Assembly: GCA_033439765.1 (NCBI GenBank)
Contig: JAULSN010000006.1
Span: 2,604,001-2,668,000 of the forward strand
DNA from: Lasiosphaeria ovina
Taxonomy: Eukaryota; Ascomycota; Sordariomycetes; Sordariales; Lasiosphaeriaceae
Reading direction: 5' to 3'
DNA length: 64,000 nucleotides
Every line of letters starts with the position of its first letter. Position 1 is the stretch's first letter. Of this stretch, positions 1-11,261 are shown piece by piece. The position numbers and the translations under genes are program-made. Under the pieces are notes generated by a model that made no database searches, had not been told where the DNA came from, and saw only the letters and a list, made by a program, of their open reading frames with translations.

Positions 1-489
1 AGCGACTAAAATCCTGCCAGTTTCGGACACGTTAGCGTGCATATCTGTGACCATATGTAACCCCTACATGACCAACCTAGAAACACGCATTCACAGCGAC
101 GCATACATAGGAGGAATTGAAGTGAGGCCCCGGCTCGCCTTACATTTCGGCGAGGTCGCATCAAATGCGACCGTATGCGCAGTCTACTGGTAAAGGACAT
201 GCTTCACTTATTAATTGGTCGGTAGGAGCAAGGAAACCTCAGAGGGCTAACCTGGAACCCCGTGCTGGTCTACGGAAGCGCTAATATTAGACATCTTATC
301 AGCGTGGTAAGAGAGATCCTTTGCTACGTTAAAGTTGAACCTACTCTATACTAAATAGAGCTAAGTGTCCAGACTCTGGCTTGCTTGAACTCGTATAATA
401 CCGGTATTGTATTTCATCTGTGGTTTGGTTGCGTACGTTTGCGAGGCTCGTGGTTATGAAATGCCATGGCGCTAGCAAAGGGCTCCCGT
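1..489. other. Low-RIP leader sequence, no gene recognised
   Basis: CpA and TpG are common here, so this stretch largely escaped RIP. Only short open frames are present and none has convincing protein character. It leads into the 28-bp tandem repeat. Confidence 0.5.
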
Positions 490-657
490 GCTAGCAGAAA
501 GCTCCCATGCATCCGGCGCTAGCAGAAAGCTCCTATGCATTCGGAGCTAGCAGAAAGCTCCCATGCATTTGGCGCTAGTAGAAAGCTCCCATGCATCTGG
601 CGCTAGCAGAAGGCTCCCATGCATCCGGCGCTAGCAGAGGTTTCCCATATAACTTCG
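490..657. repeat. 28-bp minisatellite, about six copies
   Basis: Units begin at 490, 518, 546, 574, 602 and 630. The consensus opens with GCTAGCAGAAAGCTCCCATG and continues CATCCGGC. Copies differ mainly by C/T and G/A changes (GCTAGC to GCTAGT, CCGG to TTGG or CTGG), which fits light RIP. A partial unit at about 471-489 precedes the array. It lies 150 bp upstream of the LTR element and outside its target duplication. Confidence 0.9.
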
Positions 658-800
658 GAGCAGCTGCACGTAAAGGTCCGTGACCGAAAACTTCATCCTC
701 ACTACTACTAGAAACTCGTGTTCTATAGAGCACAATGGAGCAGCATATAGAATTCGGCAACATCGTAAATAAGTTGACCGTTCTGACGGCCCGCCAGCGG

Positions 801-805
801 GTAGC
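801..805. repeat. Target-site duplication GTAGC, left copy
   Basis: GTAGC immediately precedes the 5' LTR and recurs at 9077-9081 immediately after the 3' LTR. A 5-bp duplication is usual for Ty3/Gypsy integrases. Confidence 0.93.
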
Positions 806-1074
806 TGATACGGGAATGGCCTCAATTGCACATGTCAATAATTGACATGGCCCTCTACGCGCACATGGCGCGTGCACCCCCTGTACATTACATAAGCAGC
901 ACCCTAGACTAGCGGAAGGCGGGCAAGTAGGCGGTGTGCACTGGCAGTTAATACTGCCACCTGCGCGGGGCATATCCCCGCTGCAGGGCACACCACCTTC
1001 CTTTTCCACCTTCCAACCTTCTACATACATAATTCTACCACCATATTGGTAATATATACTGCCTTTCCCTATCA
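806..1074 (+). repeat. 5' LTR of element 1 (269 bp)
   Basis: It starts TGATACGGG and ends CTATCA, giving TG...CA termini. Compared by eye with the 3' LTR there are 19 differences and no indels. All are transitions consistent with CpA/TpG to TpA, and 15 of them are on the 3' copy. It keeps many CpA and TpG sites, unlike the element interior. Confidence 0.95.
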
Positions 1075-1076
1075 AA

Positions 1077-1094
1077 TGGTACCAGCGACTATAC
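1077..1094 (+). other. Probable primer-binding site of element 1
   Basis: TGGTACCAGCGAC begins 2 nt after the LTR. A PBS starting TGG pairs with the CCA end of a tRNA. I could not assign the tRNA. Confidence 0.5.
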
Positions 1095-1479
1095 GCATCA
1101 AGTAACTAGTCACCAGCATCGTAAGTTCAAGAGTTCAACCCTCTTGGTACGATAATTCAATTGAAGACGCACCAAAAACCTACACGCGATATTCCGACCG
1201 GAGGCGCGCCCGCAGTTAGAAAAATTTTCCCCCCCCGCTTGGGCAAAAGTTCGTAAGGACTCTAGCCAACCGCCTTAGCTATTAATCGAATAACCTTCGG
1301 GGATTAATTAAGTAGCGCTAGGCGGGTAAGATCGCGATATTGTTAAGTATCGCGTCTTAGCGCCGTCTACTAGTAACGCGATTCCCCTAAGGCACCTTGC
1401 CTATCCCCGCTCCAGACCTCTCTTCGCGAAGGCTATAGCCAAGCCCACCCTAATCCTGGACTCCAATCCCAAACGCTAC

Positions 1480-3880
1480 GGGTATACTAAACTTTACCGA
1501 TAAGCCTTACGGCGGCGGTAGAAGAGCCAAGCCTCTATACCTAGATAATCCTTAGGGAGACTGGAAGCAGTTGGTAGGAGCGTTCTATAAAGTTATACTA
1601 ACTATCTTCTTTCTCAAATTTGGTTAATCGATAATAGGTTAAGTAATGGCCGCTCTATAGGGCCCTTGGGTAACTATATTAGATAACGACGAGACCGGAG
1701 ACTTTCTCGACCCCGATAATACTAATACCGAAGGATTAGCCCTCGGCCGATATAATAAGCTTCCCTAAAGTACCTAATAGTAGTTGAGAATAATAGACTT
1801 CGGAAAGGGCCCTAATACCCCTATTAGGAACGTAATTCCCCGCGAGTCCCGTACCTTATCCGTAGTAGCTACTTAGAATAATACTCCCGAGAAGCCCGTC
1901 GCTAAACGCCCTACCGAGCTCAAGCCCAATATTTCGTCGCTTACTTACCTAGAGACGATAAATAAAGCCGTCTAGTAGGACGTTAGGTAGTTGAATAAGA
2001 AAGTTGACTAGGGTTTTGAGAGAGTTACGAGCACTCTCGATAGGATTATTAAGAATACTACGAGTAATATAAACGAGTAGAATAACGCTCTTAGGATAGA
2101 GATAGATAAGTAGAGAAACGACCTTAAAGACTCTTATAATAACCTAAGTAAGCAAATATAGCTTATTCTCGACGTACTTATAGGTACCGCGGCCCCCTCC
2201 CCAGCCCCTACCGCTCGGCGTCCCTCGTTAGTCGATCCCTTTACTAGACTAGCCATATTCGGAGCTAGTCCTTTTAGAGACGATCGACCCTAGAGCCTTC
2301 CCCCAGCCCTAAATCCTTTCGATAACTTATATATCGAACCAAATGCTTCTGGCCTATCTACCGGCTAAGCGGCACGATTCTACGATTAGCCTAACCTAAC
2401 CCTTATAGTATAGAACCCAACTCCTACTACGGGTCCTCGTAAGTAATACCAAATCCCGAACCGATCTATACCTACTTCTTAGTTCGGCCCTCGCTAAAGT
2501 AGCCTATTTTAATAGTAGTTAGCCCAGCCATAGTAATATATTACTCTACTACTATAAACTAGTAACTAGTAGGGCCCTTAAGCTCAGGGCTAAGGAAATA
2601 ACCCTCCTAACTAGCCGGCTGGCAACTAACGTCGCCCTACGCGATAGTCCACCCAGCCTATAGTTCCGCGGAACCCATCCCCCCAGCGTTATCGATAGGG
2701 GTATAGTGACCCTTCTAACGGCGATAACGACTCGGACGGACCTGACTTTGGGTCTAACCGGCCGTAGCGTAGATAGAAGAACTAGGGTAATGGAGGTAAC
2801 GGTCGTCGACCGGATAGGAACGATAAGCAAGCTCGGTATACTACTACCTCGTATACTAGGGACTTAGTAGGTACCTAAGCTAACCTTACTATCTTATAAC
2901 TAGTCTACTATAAGATTAAGCGCGAGGAAATCGGGTAGTTTAACCTAGATAGCGACGACCCTAATAGGGTCGGTATAACTACCGACGGGAAGAACGTCGT
3001 CTTCTCTAATATATATACCTTTAAGCTACGCGTCAAATCCTTTATTAAAGAGCCAGCCACGCGTAACGACTCGGTAGCCCAAATAGCTTCTTTCTTTTAG
3101 ATATTACTAGGCGGTTCCGCCCTACTTTGGTAGACTTTAGAGCTCACTCCTAAAGATAGAATCAAGCTACGAAGCGAAGGCTTGGGAGGTATAATAAGAG
3201 CCCTCATCGACTACTACCAACCAGATATCGCGTCAGCTATAGCCGAGTATAACTCCGGTAGGCTTAAGGTCGAAGACGTCGATAACGACGCGAAGGCTAT
3301 AATCCGTTTTATATAGTATAAGATTTACTACGCTAAAGCAGCCGGAATCCTCAACTAAGATAATAGTAATTAGCTTAGAGTCCTTACTCAAATTTAGGTA
3401 CGATTCGAGCTAGGTATTAAGCGAGTTATACCGCCCCCTAACGAAGCTAATTCCCTATCCGACTATATTAGGCTGGTGTCTTCTAAGCGAGCCATTATTA
3501 CCGCTATATATAAGGACGAAATAAGGGAGAAAAAGAAGTCCTCTAAGTCTACCTATTCCAACGACTACCCACGACGTTATATTACCTAGGATAACTCCAA
3601 AACCAGGTACCTAGATAAAAAGCCTCGTAAGGACTACCCTCGCGATAATAAGGACCCCAAGAAAGAAGATAAGGATAAGGAGTTGAAGTATAAGAGGAAG
3701 TAGGAAGATAGACCTCGCTACGATAGACCTCGCTACGACCGACCTCGCTTTAATAAGCCTCGCGAAGATAAAGGGAAGGGAGGAGCCTATTACGCGTAGG
3801 AGGCGGATAGCGATAACTCTAATAGAGACGCTTCTAGCCACTATTCTAATAATTCCAATAGCCTCGACTTAGACGCCGAG
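1480..3880 (+). pseudogene. gag: Gag region of element 1, RIP-degraded
   Basis: Reading through stops gives a hydrophilic, proline-rich N-terminal part (about 2000-2300) and a capsid-like middle (about 2900-3500). After these comes a very basic linker rich in Arg, Lys and Tyr, with repeated D-R-P-R-Y units at 3700-3760. A Cys/His-finger-like stretch near 3900-3980 now reads mostly Tyr where Cys and His would be expected, as TGC/CAC to TAC predicts. Exact ends are not determinable because start and stop codons have been mutated. Confidence 0.7.
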
Positions 3881-3889
3881 GTAGTATAT

Positions 3890-6800
3890 CATATTACCGT
3901 AATCGATCGGTACTATACCTACTATAAATACTACGAGATGTTTCCTTCTACTAGAGCCAAGCTCGGACATCTTAGGACCTATTCCCCCTATAACGTAGCG
4001 TATTTTAAACGTATCCAAGATACCAAGAAGTAGTAGGTATCTAGCCGTACTTACGGCTATTATTATAAAGTATACGACTCGCGTAACCAGCTATTTAAGT
4101 ATATTCGTATATACTCGTTAACTAAGACGGGAGTTATTATCCCCTAGCTGGATTTATAGGAGGACGAGTCTAACGATAAATATATTACCGCTAATAAAGG
4201 AGATATTATAATATATACGTCTTCCTCCGCTCCCGTTACCCCGGACTTCATCGTCTTAAAAGCTCCTAATATCGCTCCTATCGATACTAGGGGTAACCCT
4301 CAGTCCGAATACTCGTATCTCCGAGTTAAGGCCAAAGCCTTAGCTACGTCGTTAAGTAGTAACGAGATTTACCTCGATCCCGGAACCGGTCGATCCCTTA
4401 TTTCTCGTAAGCTACTTAGCAAGCTCAAGCATATAGTTAAGCCGCGCTTCGGCCGAGTTCGCGGAGTATATAAAAAGACCGTAAAGACTACTAAGTAGGC
4501 TACCTTTATACTATTTCTAGTCGGTAAAGATAGGTAGGACTAGCTAGCTTTAATAGAAGTATCGTATTCTATATAGGTAGTTAAGGGTCTCCCCCCTAAC
4601 TTACTACTTAGTAATAAGTTCCTTACCCCCTACGGAGTAAATATCGACTATTCGTCGGACATAGTCACCTTCAGATAGATAGACGGCTTCTATACGTCTA
4701 TAGAAGTCGTTCGTAAAGCTAAGGAGTATCGCCGGAACGTTAAAGCCGGTAGAGATCTCACCCTACTAGCAGGATAGAGAATACTTCTTCTAGTTAACTA
4801 TAAGCCCCTACCCTCCGATAGATCCGTAATATTCTTAGTAAAATACTCCGTAGTAACTAACGTAATCGTAGACGTAAAAACGCCGAAAGTCGTCGTAGTA
4901 TAAAATAACTCTAACGGCGTACTAGTAATTAAGAAGGGCACTACCCTCGGCTATATTTATAAGGCTTAGGATAGTGGCTATAAGAGCGTATCCTAGAAAT
5001 AAGGTATAGCCGTAATAGTACTCGGCTCGCTGGCTATATTTTCTTAGCTCTTAAGGGTATTAGCGCTCCCGACTATTGGCCTTTCGAACGTTATATAGTA
5101 GCAAGCTATAGGCTTGTCTTTTAATATAATTAAAGTAATTTACACGCTTATCGACGCCCCTAAGGATATTACCCTACTAGCTATCGCCTCCTCTAATAAC
5201 TTACCTCCCCCCATAGCTTTACCGCTATCCCTATCCGACCAAGTCTAGTAGATTACTTAGAACGTAGACTTAGAACCCCCTATAGCCTTAGAGCTACTCG
5301 ACGAGGATCTTACGGGACCTATAGCCGCTAAGTTCGTCGTTAATACTGGCCCTAGCGGAAAGATATCTAAGTTAGGTATTAAAGCGCCAATCGACTATAT
5401 TAAGATTATCACCGATAACGGAATTCACATCTACGCTACCGACGCTCCCTTCGTAGCCGACCTTCAAGCTCTATATAAAGAATTCCCCTAAGTCTAGGTA
5501 AATAACGGTATAATTAAGATTCTAGAGAAGGATATAATGAAAGTTCCCCTAGTAGAAGGCTAGTAAAACCAACTTAAAGCTAATAGAAGCTACCCCCTTA
5601 GTCAAAAGGATATAGGTATTTTAGACGATATTTTCGGAACGTTATACGTAGAAGACCGTATAGATTGGTAAAACGATCCTACGCCTTTCAACTCGCTAAT
5701 ATTCATCGTCTAGCGGACTATCTACGGCGTAGAGAAAGGTAGAGTTATTATTAATCTTCGATAGCTTAACCGAGTGGTTATACCTAATAACTACCCTTTA
5801 CCGTTATAGTCTACTATTATCTCTACTATTCGCGGTAAATCCTACGTCTCTATAATCGACGTAACGTCCTTTTTCTATTAGTTTGGAGTCTATCCCCCTT
5901 ATCGAGATAGATTTACTATTATTAGTCCTCGAGGCTTAGAGAAGTCTAAGGTTACCTTAATAGGATTTCGGAATACCCTAGTATATGCCTAGCGGTATAT
6001 GGATCGACTATTAGCTAAGTACGCTCACTTTATACGTACTTTTATCGATAATATAGTTATCTTTTCCGATTCCTGAAAAGACCACTTACGTTACCTACGA
6101 AAGGCGTTTAAGATATTTACTAATAAGAATATCGCTATATCGCTAAAGAAGTCTTTTCTCGCCTACCCCAATATCGAGCTACTCGGCTTTAGAGTTAATA
6201 GCCTAGGCCTTACTTATATAGTAGATAAACTAGCCGCCTTTAAGAAGCTTGTCTTTCCTAATACGCTAAGAGCCCTAGAGTAATACTTAGGGGTAATAGG
6301 TTTTTTAAGATCTCATATCCCCTATTACGCGTAGATCGCCGAGCCGATATAGAAGCGTAAGGTGGAGCTCCTCAAAATCGGCCGTAAAGCTAATAAAGTC
6401 GTTAACGGTAATAAAGGTAAGCGCATAGTATATACGGCAAAAACCAAGTATATGCCTACCGATAAGGAATTGCTGGCTTTCGAAACCATCTAGTAGGCGA
6501 TCTATAAGGAAGATCCGACTATTCTATATTATTATAACCTAGAAAAGACCCTATTTCTATAGGTAGATGGCTCTAAGGAGTACGGATTCGGAGTCATAGC
6601 TTTTCACCTTATAGAGGGCTACGAATAGAAAGTAGGACAAGTTATTCTAGCTAACTAAGTTCTCCCTATTTATTTTCTTAGTAGATGCCTATTAGATCCC
6701 GAGTGGAGATACGGACCTTTAGAGCTCGAAGTCGCCTACTTAATCTAGGCCGTTAAGAAGCTACGAATAATGATTCATAGTAATAAACTACCTATTTACG

Positions 6801-8686
6801 CCCTGACCGACTATTCTACTACGCTCGGAATTATAAACTAGATAGCCTTGAGCTCTTTATCTATAGACCGATCTAATATACGGTTAGTGAACGCCTCTAT
6901 TTACCTCTTATAGTATTAGCTAATTCCAGTTCACCTGGAAGGTAAGAAGAACTTCGTTCCGGACGCCTTAAGTAGGCTCATAACTACTAACGAAACCCCT
7001 CCTAATAAACCTACGGTTCTTAACGACGTATAGTTCATATACGCGGAAGCTTATATAGATAACTCCTTACGTAACGGATTTCGCGATAGCTACGTAAAAG
7101 ACTTAAAGTATACCTCTATTATCGCTGAAATTAGCAAAACCGCCGGCGAAGAAGGCACGCATACTAGGCCGGGTTACCCCTTTATGCTTAATAATTAAGG
7201 TCTTTTATTCAACGTACGCCCTAACGGTATAAGGAGGCTTTACGTACCTCGAGATATAATCAAAACCGTTATGGAGGAAGCGTATAATAGCAAGTACTAT
7301 TTCGGTAGAAACCGAATGCTCTACGACTTGAAAGGGCTTTCGATCTATCGGAAAACTAAGGCCGTGAAGGATTACCTCAAATTTTGCCCTAGTTATTAGC
7401 TAAATAAGACCTACCGAACCCTAGTTAATAGCGATTACTAGCCGATCCGTCCTATAGACGCCCTGCCTATACGAGTAATCGTTATAGATTATATTCTCGG
7501 CCTCCCTAAAGTTTCTTCTACCGACTTACCTTGGAAGGTTAAGGGTAAGGAGACGTATAACTATTTAATACCTATTATAGATAAAGCTACGAAGCGTTCC
7601 CTCTTACTACCTGGTTATACTACCTATACTACTAAGTAGTAGGGAGAGGTCCTTATTAAATACCTCCTCCTCGCCGACTAGGGATTCCCCTATATAATTA
7701 TCTTAGACTATAATCGTAAGTTTATATTAGGGCTTTAGAAAGGAGTTTAGAAAGCTCTCGGAACTAGGTTCCTTATAACTATAGCGTACTACCCTTAAGG
7801 TAACGGCCTGGCTAAGCGTAAAAACCAGACCGTTAAGATCGCTATTCGTTACTATAACTTCGTTAACCCTACGTCTAACTAGCTGGAGATTATCCCGGCG
7901 TTATAGTGGCACCTTAACTCGGCCTATACTAAGGGTATTTAGACATCCCCTTACGAGTAGCTATACGGATTCAGACCTTCGTTAGGACCTCTAGACCTAA
8001 TAACCGATAACTAACCGGCCCTAGAAGATATGCCCGCTATTCGCGAGTAGGTCCGGGATAAAGCCCAACTAGTAATGGACTTCGCCGTAGCTTTAGCAAA
8101 GCGCCGATATAACGATAACCACCGACCTATCGAGTTCTATATCGGTAAAGAGGTCTTTCTTAACCTATATAAGGGATACCACCTCCCCGGCAAGCCGTCT
8201 AGGAAGCTATCGTAATAACGCTCTGGGCCCTGGAAAGTCGTCAAGCGAATCGGTAGACTGGCGTACGAACTAAGCTTCCCGGAGGGTAGCCAAGTACACC
8301 CCGTTATCTCCGTGGCTCACCTTTCCAAGGTCCCCGGCTCTAACCCCTAGCCCGACCTCGTAGAGAAGGATCCCTTCGACCGTACTAAGCCACCCCCAGG
8401 GCCTATAGAAGACGACCAGTCCGACGATAATGGCCAACGCTACGAGATTAAGTATATTCAGAAGCATAGGAAAACCAGGGGACGCACTAAGTACCTGGTA
8501 TACTGGAAGGGCTACGGTAACGAGGATGATTAATGGAAAAAAGAAGAGGAGCTTGCAGGAGCTTAGGAATACGTAGACGAATACTAGCTGAGGAAAGGTG
8601 GCCGACCTGAGGAAGCAAAGCCTACGGAAGTAAATAACGAGCCCCCGAAGCGCGGACGTGGTAGACCTCGTAAGGAGAGAAAGTAG
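3890..8686 (+). pseudogene. pol: Pol of element 1: protease, RT, RNase H, integrase, chromodomain
   Basis: The protease motif D-P-G-T-G-R-S-L-I lies near 4372-4398. The reverse transcriptase spans about 5690-6350, and its active-site motif reads F-I-D-N (6041-6052) where F-I-D-D is expected. RNase H follows at about 6440-6850 (V-D-G-S, then L-T-D-Y). Integrase core is at 7430-7830. At the position of the catalytic Glu the sequence reads Lys (AAG, 7814-7816), explained by TGAG to TAAG. The chromodomain contains Y-L-V-Y-W-K-G-Y (8491-8514). The protein ends with a basic R-G-R-G-R-P-R-K AT-hook-like tail (8651-8674) before a stop at 8684. Dozens of TAG/TAA stops interrupt the frame. Confidence 0.9.
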
Positions 8687-8807
8687 GTACTTAGGACGTA
8701 CTAAGAGTTTCATAGGACTATACCCTTTGGGTATGGGAAGTATGGACGGAGAGGGATTCCCCGCCTAGTTACTAAGGGTAGTAATACTCTTTTTTGAGCC
8801 GGGCACT

Positions 8808-9076
8808 TAATACGGGAATGGCCTTAATTATACATATTAATAATTGACATGGCCCTCTACGCGTATATGGCGCGTGCACCCCCTATATATTATATAAGCA
8901 GCACCCTAGACTAGCGGAAGGCGGGCAAGTAGGCGGTGTGCACTGGCAGTTAATACTGCCACCTGCGCGGGGCATATCCCCGCTGTAGGGCATACCACCT
9001 TCCTTTTCCACCTTCCAACCTTCTACACATATAATTCTACCACTACATTGGTGATATATGCTGCCTTTCCCTATCA
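8808..9076 (+). repeat. 3' LTR of element 1 (269 bp)
   Basis: Same length as the 5' LTR. It begins TAATACGGG, where the canonical TG terminus has become TA by RIP, and ends TATCA. It carries 15 of the 19 RIP-type differences, clustered in its first 90 bp. The stretch from about 8887 to 8990 is unchanged from the 5' copy. Confidence 0.95.
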
Positions 9077-9081
9077 GTAGC
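9077..9081. repeat. Target-site duplication GTAGC, right copy
   Basis: Exact repeat of 801-805, directly after the CA terminus of the 3' LTR. Confidence 0.93.
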
Positions 9082-9099
9082 CCAAGCATTTATCCAGGC

Positions 9100-10800
9100 T
9101 AATCTAGCGTTAGACGCGCTTCGATTGAAACGGAAGCCTAATCGTTAATACGATCTCCTTCCTTTTCGGTACTCGACCCCAGAGACACCTCCGCTAGGAC
9201 TAGAGAAAATCTCTATTACCGCCTTTACTCACCTTGTACAATATCTCACCAAGACCTAGTTGAACTTGATCTTGAAGAGTAAGTAAGCATTGAAATGCGC
9301 GATTTGTATTCTGGACGAGTATCGGGATATGGAGGAAGGCTGGTATATTTATTATAGTAAATACAAGACTCAAAATCCAGAGTATATAGAGGCTTTCTTT
9401 AGCGGTATGTATATTTACCGACTTGTTTTTATGGCGAGTAGTTAACTAATGGATTTCTAGAGATTATGGGCATAATGGGATTTGTACGATAGGCGATAAT
9501 AAGTAAAGGTGACGAGGCGATGCTAATATTGCCTTTTAACGGTGAAATCGGAATTGGTGGTCCCCTAGAGATGCCCACCTCCCAAGTACGGAAAAGACGA
9601 CGCCTCGAACTATTAGTAATGGCTTTATAGGAATTGATAATACTATGGGGACGTTAATATTACGATAAGTGGCGATATAGTACCACGATATAGTCCTGTA
9701 ATTTTATCGAAAATAAGCCGGGTATAGGAGCGGTATTACCGTCGAATTCTAAGGCCGATATCATCTCTATACTCCCTTCCACAAACCTGCCGGGGCTCTT
9801 ATAAAAATTCAGTAACGTCTGGATAATAGCGGCGGATATACGTTATTTTATAACTCAGTAGCTGACGGTTCCCCACGACCTATCTAAGATTCCATTTATT
9901 ACGCTCTAGGTTTCGCATTAGGTTACTCAGGAGATAATGGCCAGTCAGAGTAAAACTTATAATAGCGTAATATAATGAATTATAGTTTAATCTAGCTAGT
10001 AACTCCCTTCATAAATAATTCCATATTATTTTAGTACTATAATAAGGTCCTTATATAATTCAATCTTCAGGAAAGGAGCGCCTTCGTTAAAAACGTCGTA
10101 CTTATTAGTATATTGGCCATAACTCTCGTTCGACTTATAAACGCGTGGCTCACCCTTCTCGAGGACGAACCTCTAACTAGTTTGCCGGGCTGAAGTATAC
10201 CCAATTAGCCTCGATATCTCAAGCATAATAGTTAACATTTATAACCGAAGGATAAGCTCTATCATCTATAATGGAGACTATAATAAGTATATATTAATGA
10301 CTTAGAGCCTAATCAGCTTCTCTAGCTTATAATATTTAAGAAAAGTAGAGAGCTCCGTAAGAAAGCGGTTATTAATTTGAGACGAATCCGGTGGAGGCCC
10401 TACTTCATACTTATATAGGTAGAAGCCTTAGTCTATAAGGACGAAAATATGCCCATGAACGTCGTCGAGGTTTAGAGTCCGGATTGGAGTAGCTCGTAAC
10501 TAGCGAGAGTAAGGCTAATCGAAGTGAGTTCCAAGTAATATCTGGCCCGAAGGGATATTAAAGTATTTATAGACTAAATATATACCGAAGCTTATAGCAG
10601 CCCGATAGTCGAGGAATAGCTTCGTAAGCTCATTAATAAGTGACTTTTTAATTTCCGGTTATTATGAATCGTCCGGGAGTTCGTCGTAGCTAAGTGAATT
10701 TATTAGCTTGGCCAATTAGACCGATAAACACGGTACTATACATCTTCCTACTCTCCTCCACATCCTACGGCGTCAGAGCCTTATTAAGACCCGGAACCGC
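9100..10800 (-). pseudogene. RIPed unrecognised gene on the minus strand
   Basis: The minus strand from about 10800 to 9900 reads as one frame if TAG/TAA are taken as former Gln/Trp codons. It gives segments such as R-T-L-N-L-D-D-V-H-G-H-I-F-V-L (about 10480-10440) and E-S-Y-G-Q-Y-T-N-K-Y-D-V-F-N-E-G (about 10125-10080). These have normal globular composition and no obvious low complexity. I do not recognise the family. The right-hand part (10800-11200) and the left-hand end (9100-9800) are less clear. No intact start or stop can be fixed. Confidence 0.45.
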
Positions 10801-11213
10801 CGTTATATATCCTATAGTTCACAACTCGTTACTAGTTTGATTAATAAGAAAGGGTAGCACAGATCAGTTGGCGGGCCCCATAAAAGTATAAGCATCTAAT
10901 CTCGCGCTATACTTGGAAGAAATGGATAATGAAGCAAACTCGTGGGAAATTCTACATTTAGTATGAAGAGGTGCGTCAAGAAATGAAGCGGTTCCGGATG
11001 AAATCGGTTAAATCCAGACTTGCGAATAATTACGGTAAAATTAAGGCGGGGTTAACGATAACAGTTAAATAGAGCCATATGAAGCTGATTTCGCTAATAA
11101 TTATACCTCGCGACATCCAGAATTGCGGCGGCAAATGGAGTTTTAATTCGAACGAAGGAATCCTGTAAGTAATAAAACTAGCGTAGGAAGAGAAAGCTTA
11201 AGGCTCTGGTGGA

Positions 11214-11261
11214 GACGCACGGGCCACAGTTCCGCCTGGGCTGAACTGTGACCCGTGCGTC
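11214..11261. other. Strong hairpin: 19-bp inverted repeat with 10-nt loop
   Basis: The arms are 11214-11232 and 11243-11261, starting GACGCACGGG and ending CCCGTGCGTC. They pair at 18 of 19 positions; the mismatch is a C opposite an A. It lies at the change from RIPed sequence on the left to less mutated sequence on the right. Role unknown: it could be a transcript-end hairpin or the relic of a foldback element. Confidence 0.85.

Larger units (their letters stand above)
806..9076 (+). mobile_element. Complete Ty3/Gypsy chromovirus LTR retrotransposon (element 1), RIP-inactivated
   Basis: The element has two 269-bp LTRs, a 5-bp target duplication, and an 8.3-kb body read on the plus strand. 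Ignoring stops, the order is Gag, aspartic protease, reverse transcriptase, RNase H, integrase, chromodomain, and a C-terminal basic AT-hook-like motif, which is the chromovirus order. The interior is almost stripped of CpA and TpG, and many TAG/TAA stops interrupt Gag and Pol. It cannot make its own proteins. Single insertion, not nested, flanked by RIPed sequence on the right. Confidence 0.95.

Noticed and set aside
490..657. CRISPR-like array
   Set aside because: The repeats are contiguous without unique spacers, and the genome is fungal.
806..1074. Dating element 1 from LTR divergence
   Set aside because: All 19 differences are RIP-type, so divergence reflects RIP cycles rather than time.
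1500..8700. Alternative genetic code with reassigned TAG/TAA
   Set aside because: Stops sit at CpA/TpG-derived positions and coincide with general CpA/TpG loss and His/Cys to Tyr changes; RIP explains all of them, and unmutated islands use normal stops.
8270..8713. 147-codon minus-strand ORF
   Set aside because: It lies opposite the chromodomain end of Pol; stops in the plus frame come from RIP, leaving the antisense frame open by chance.
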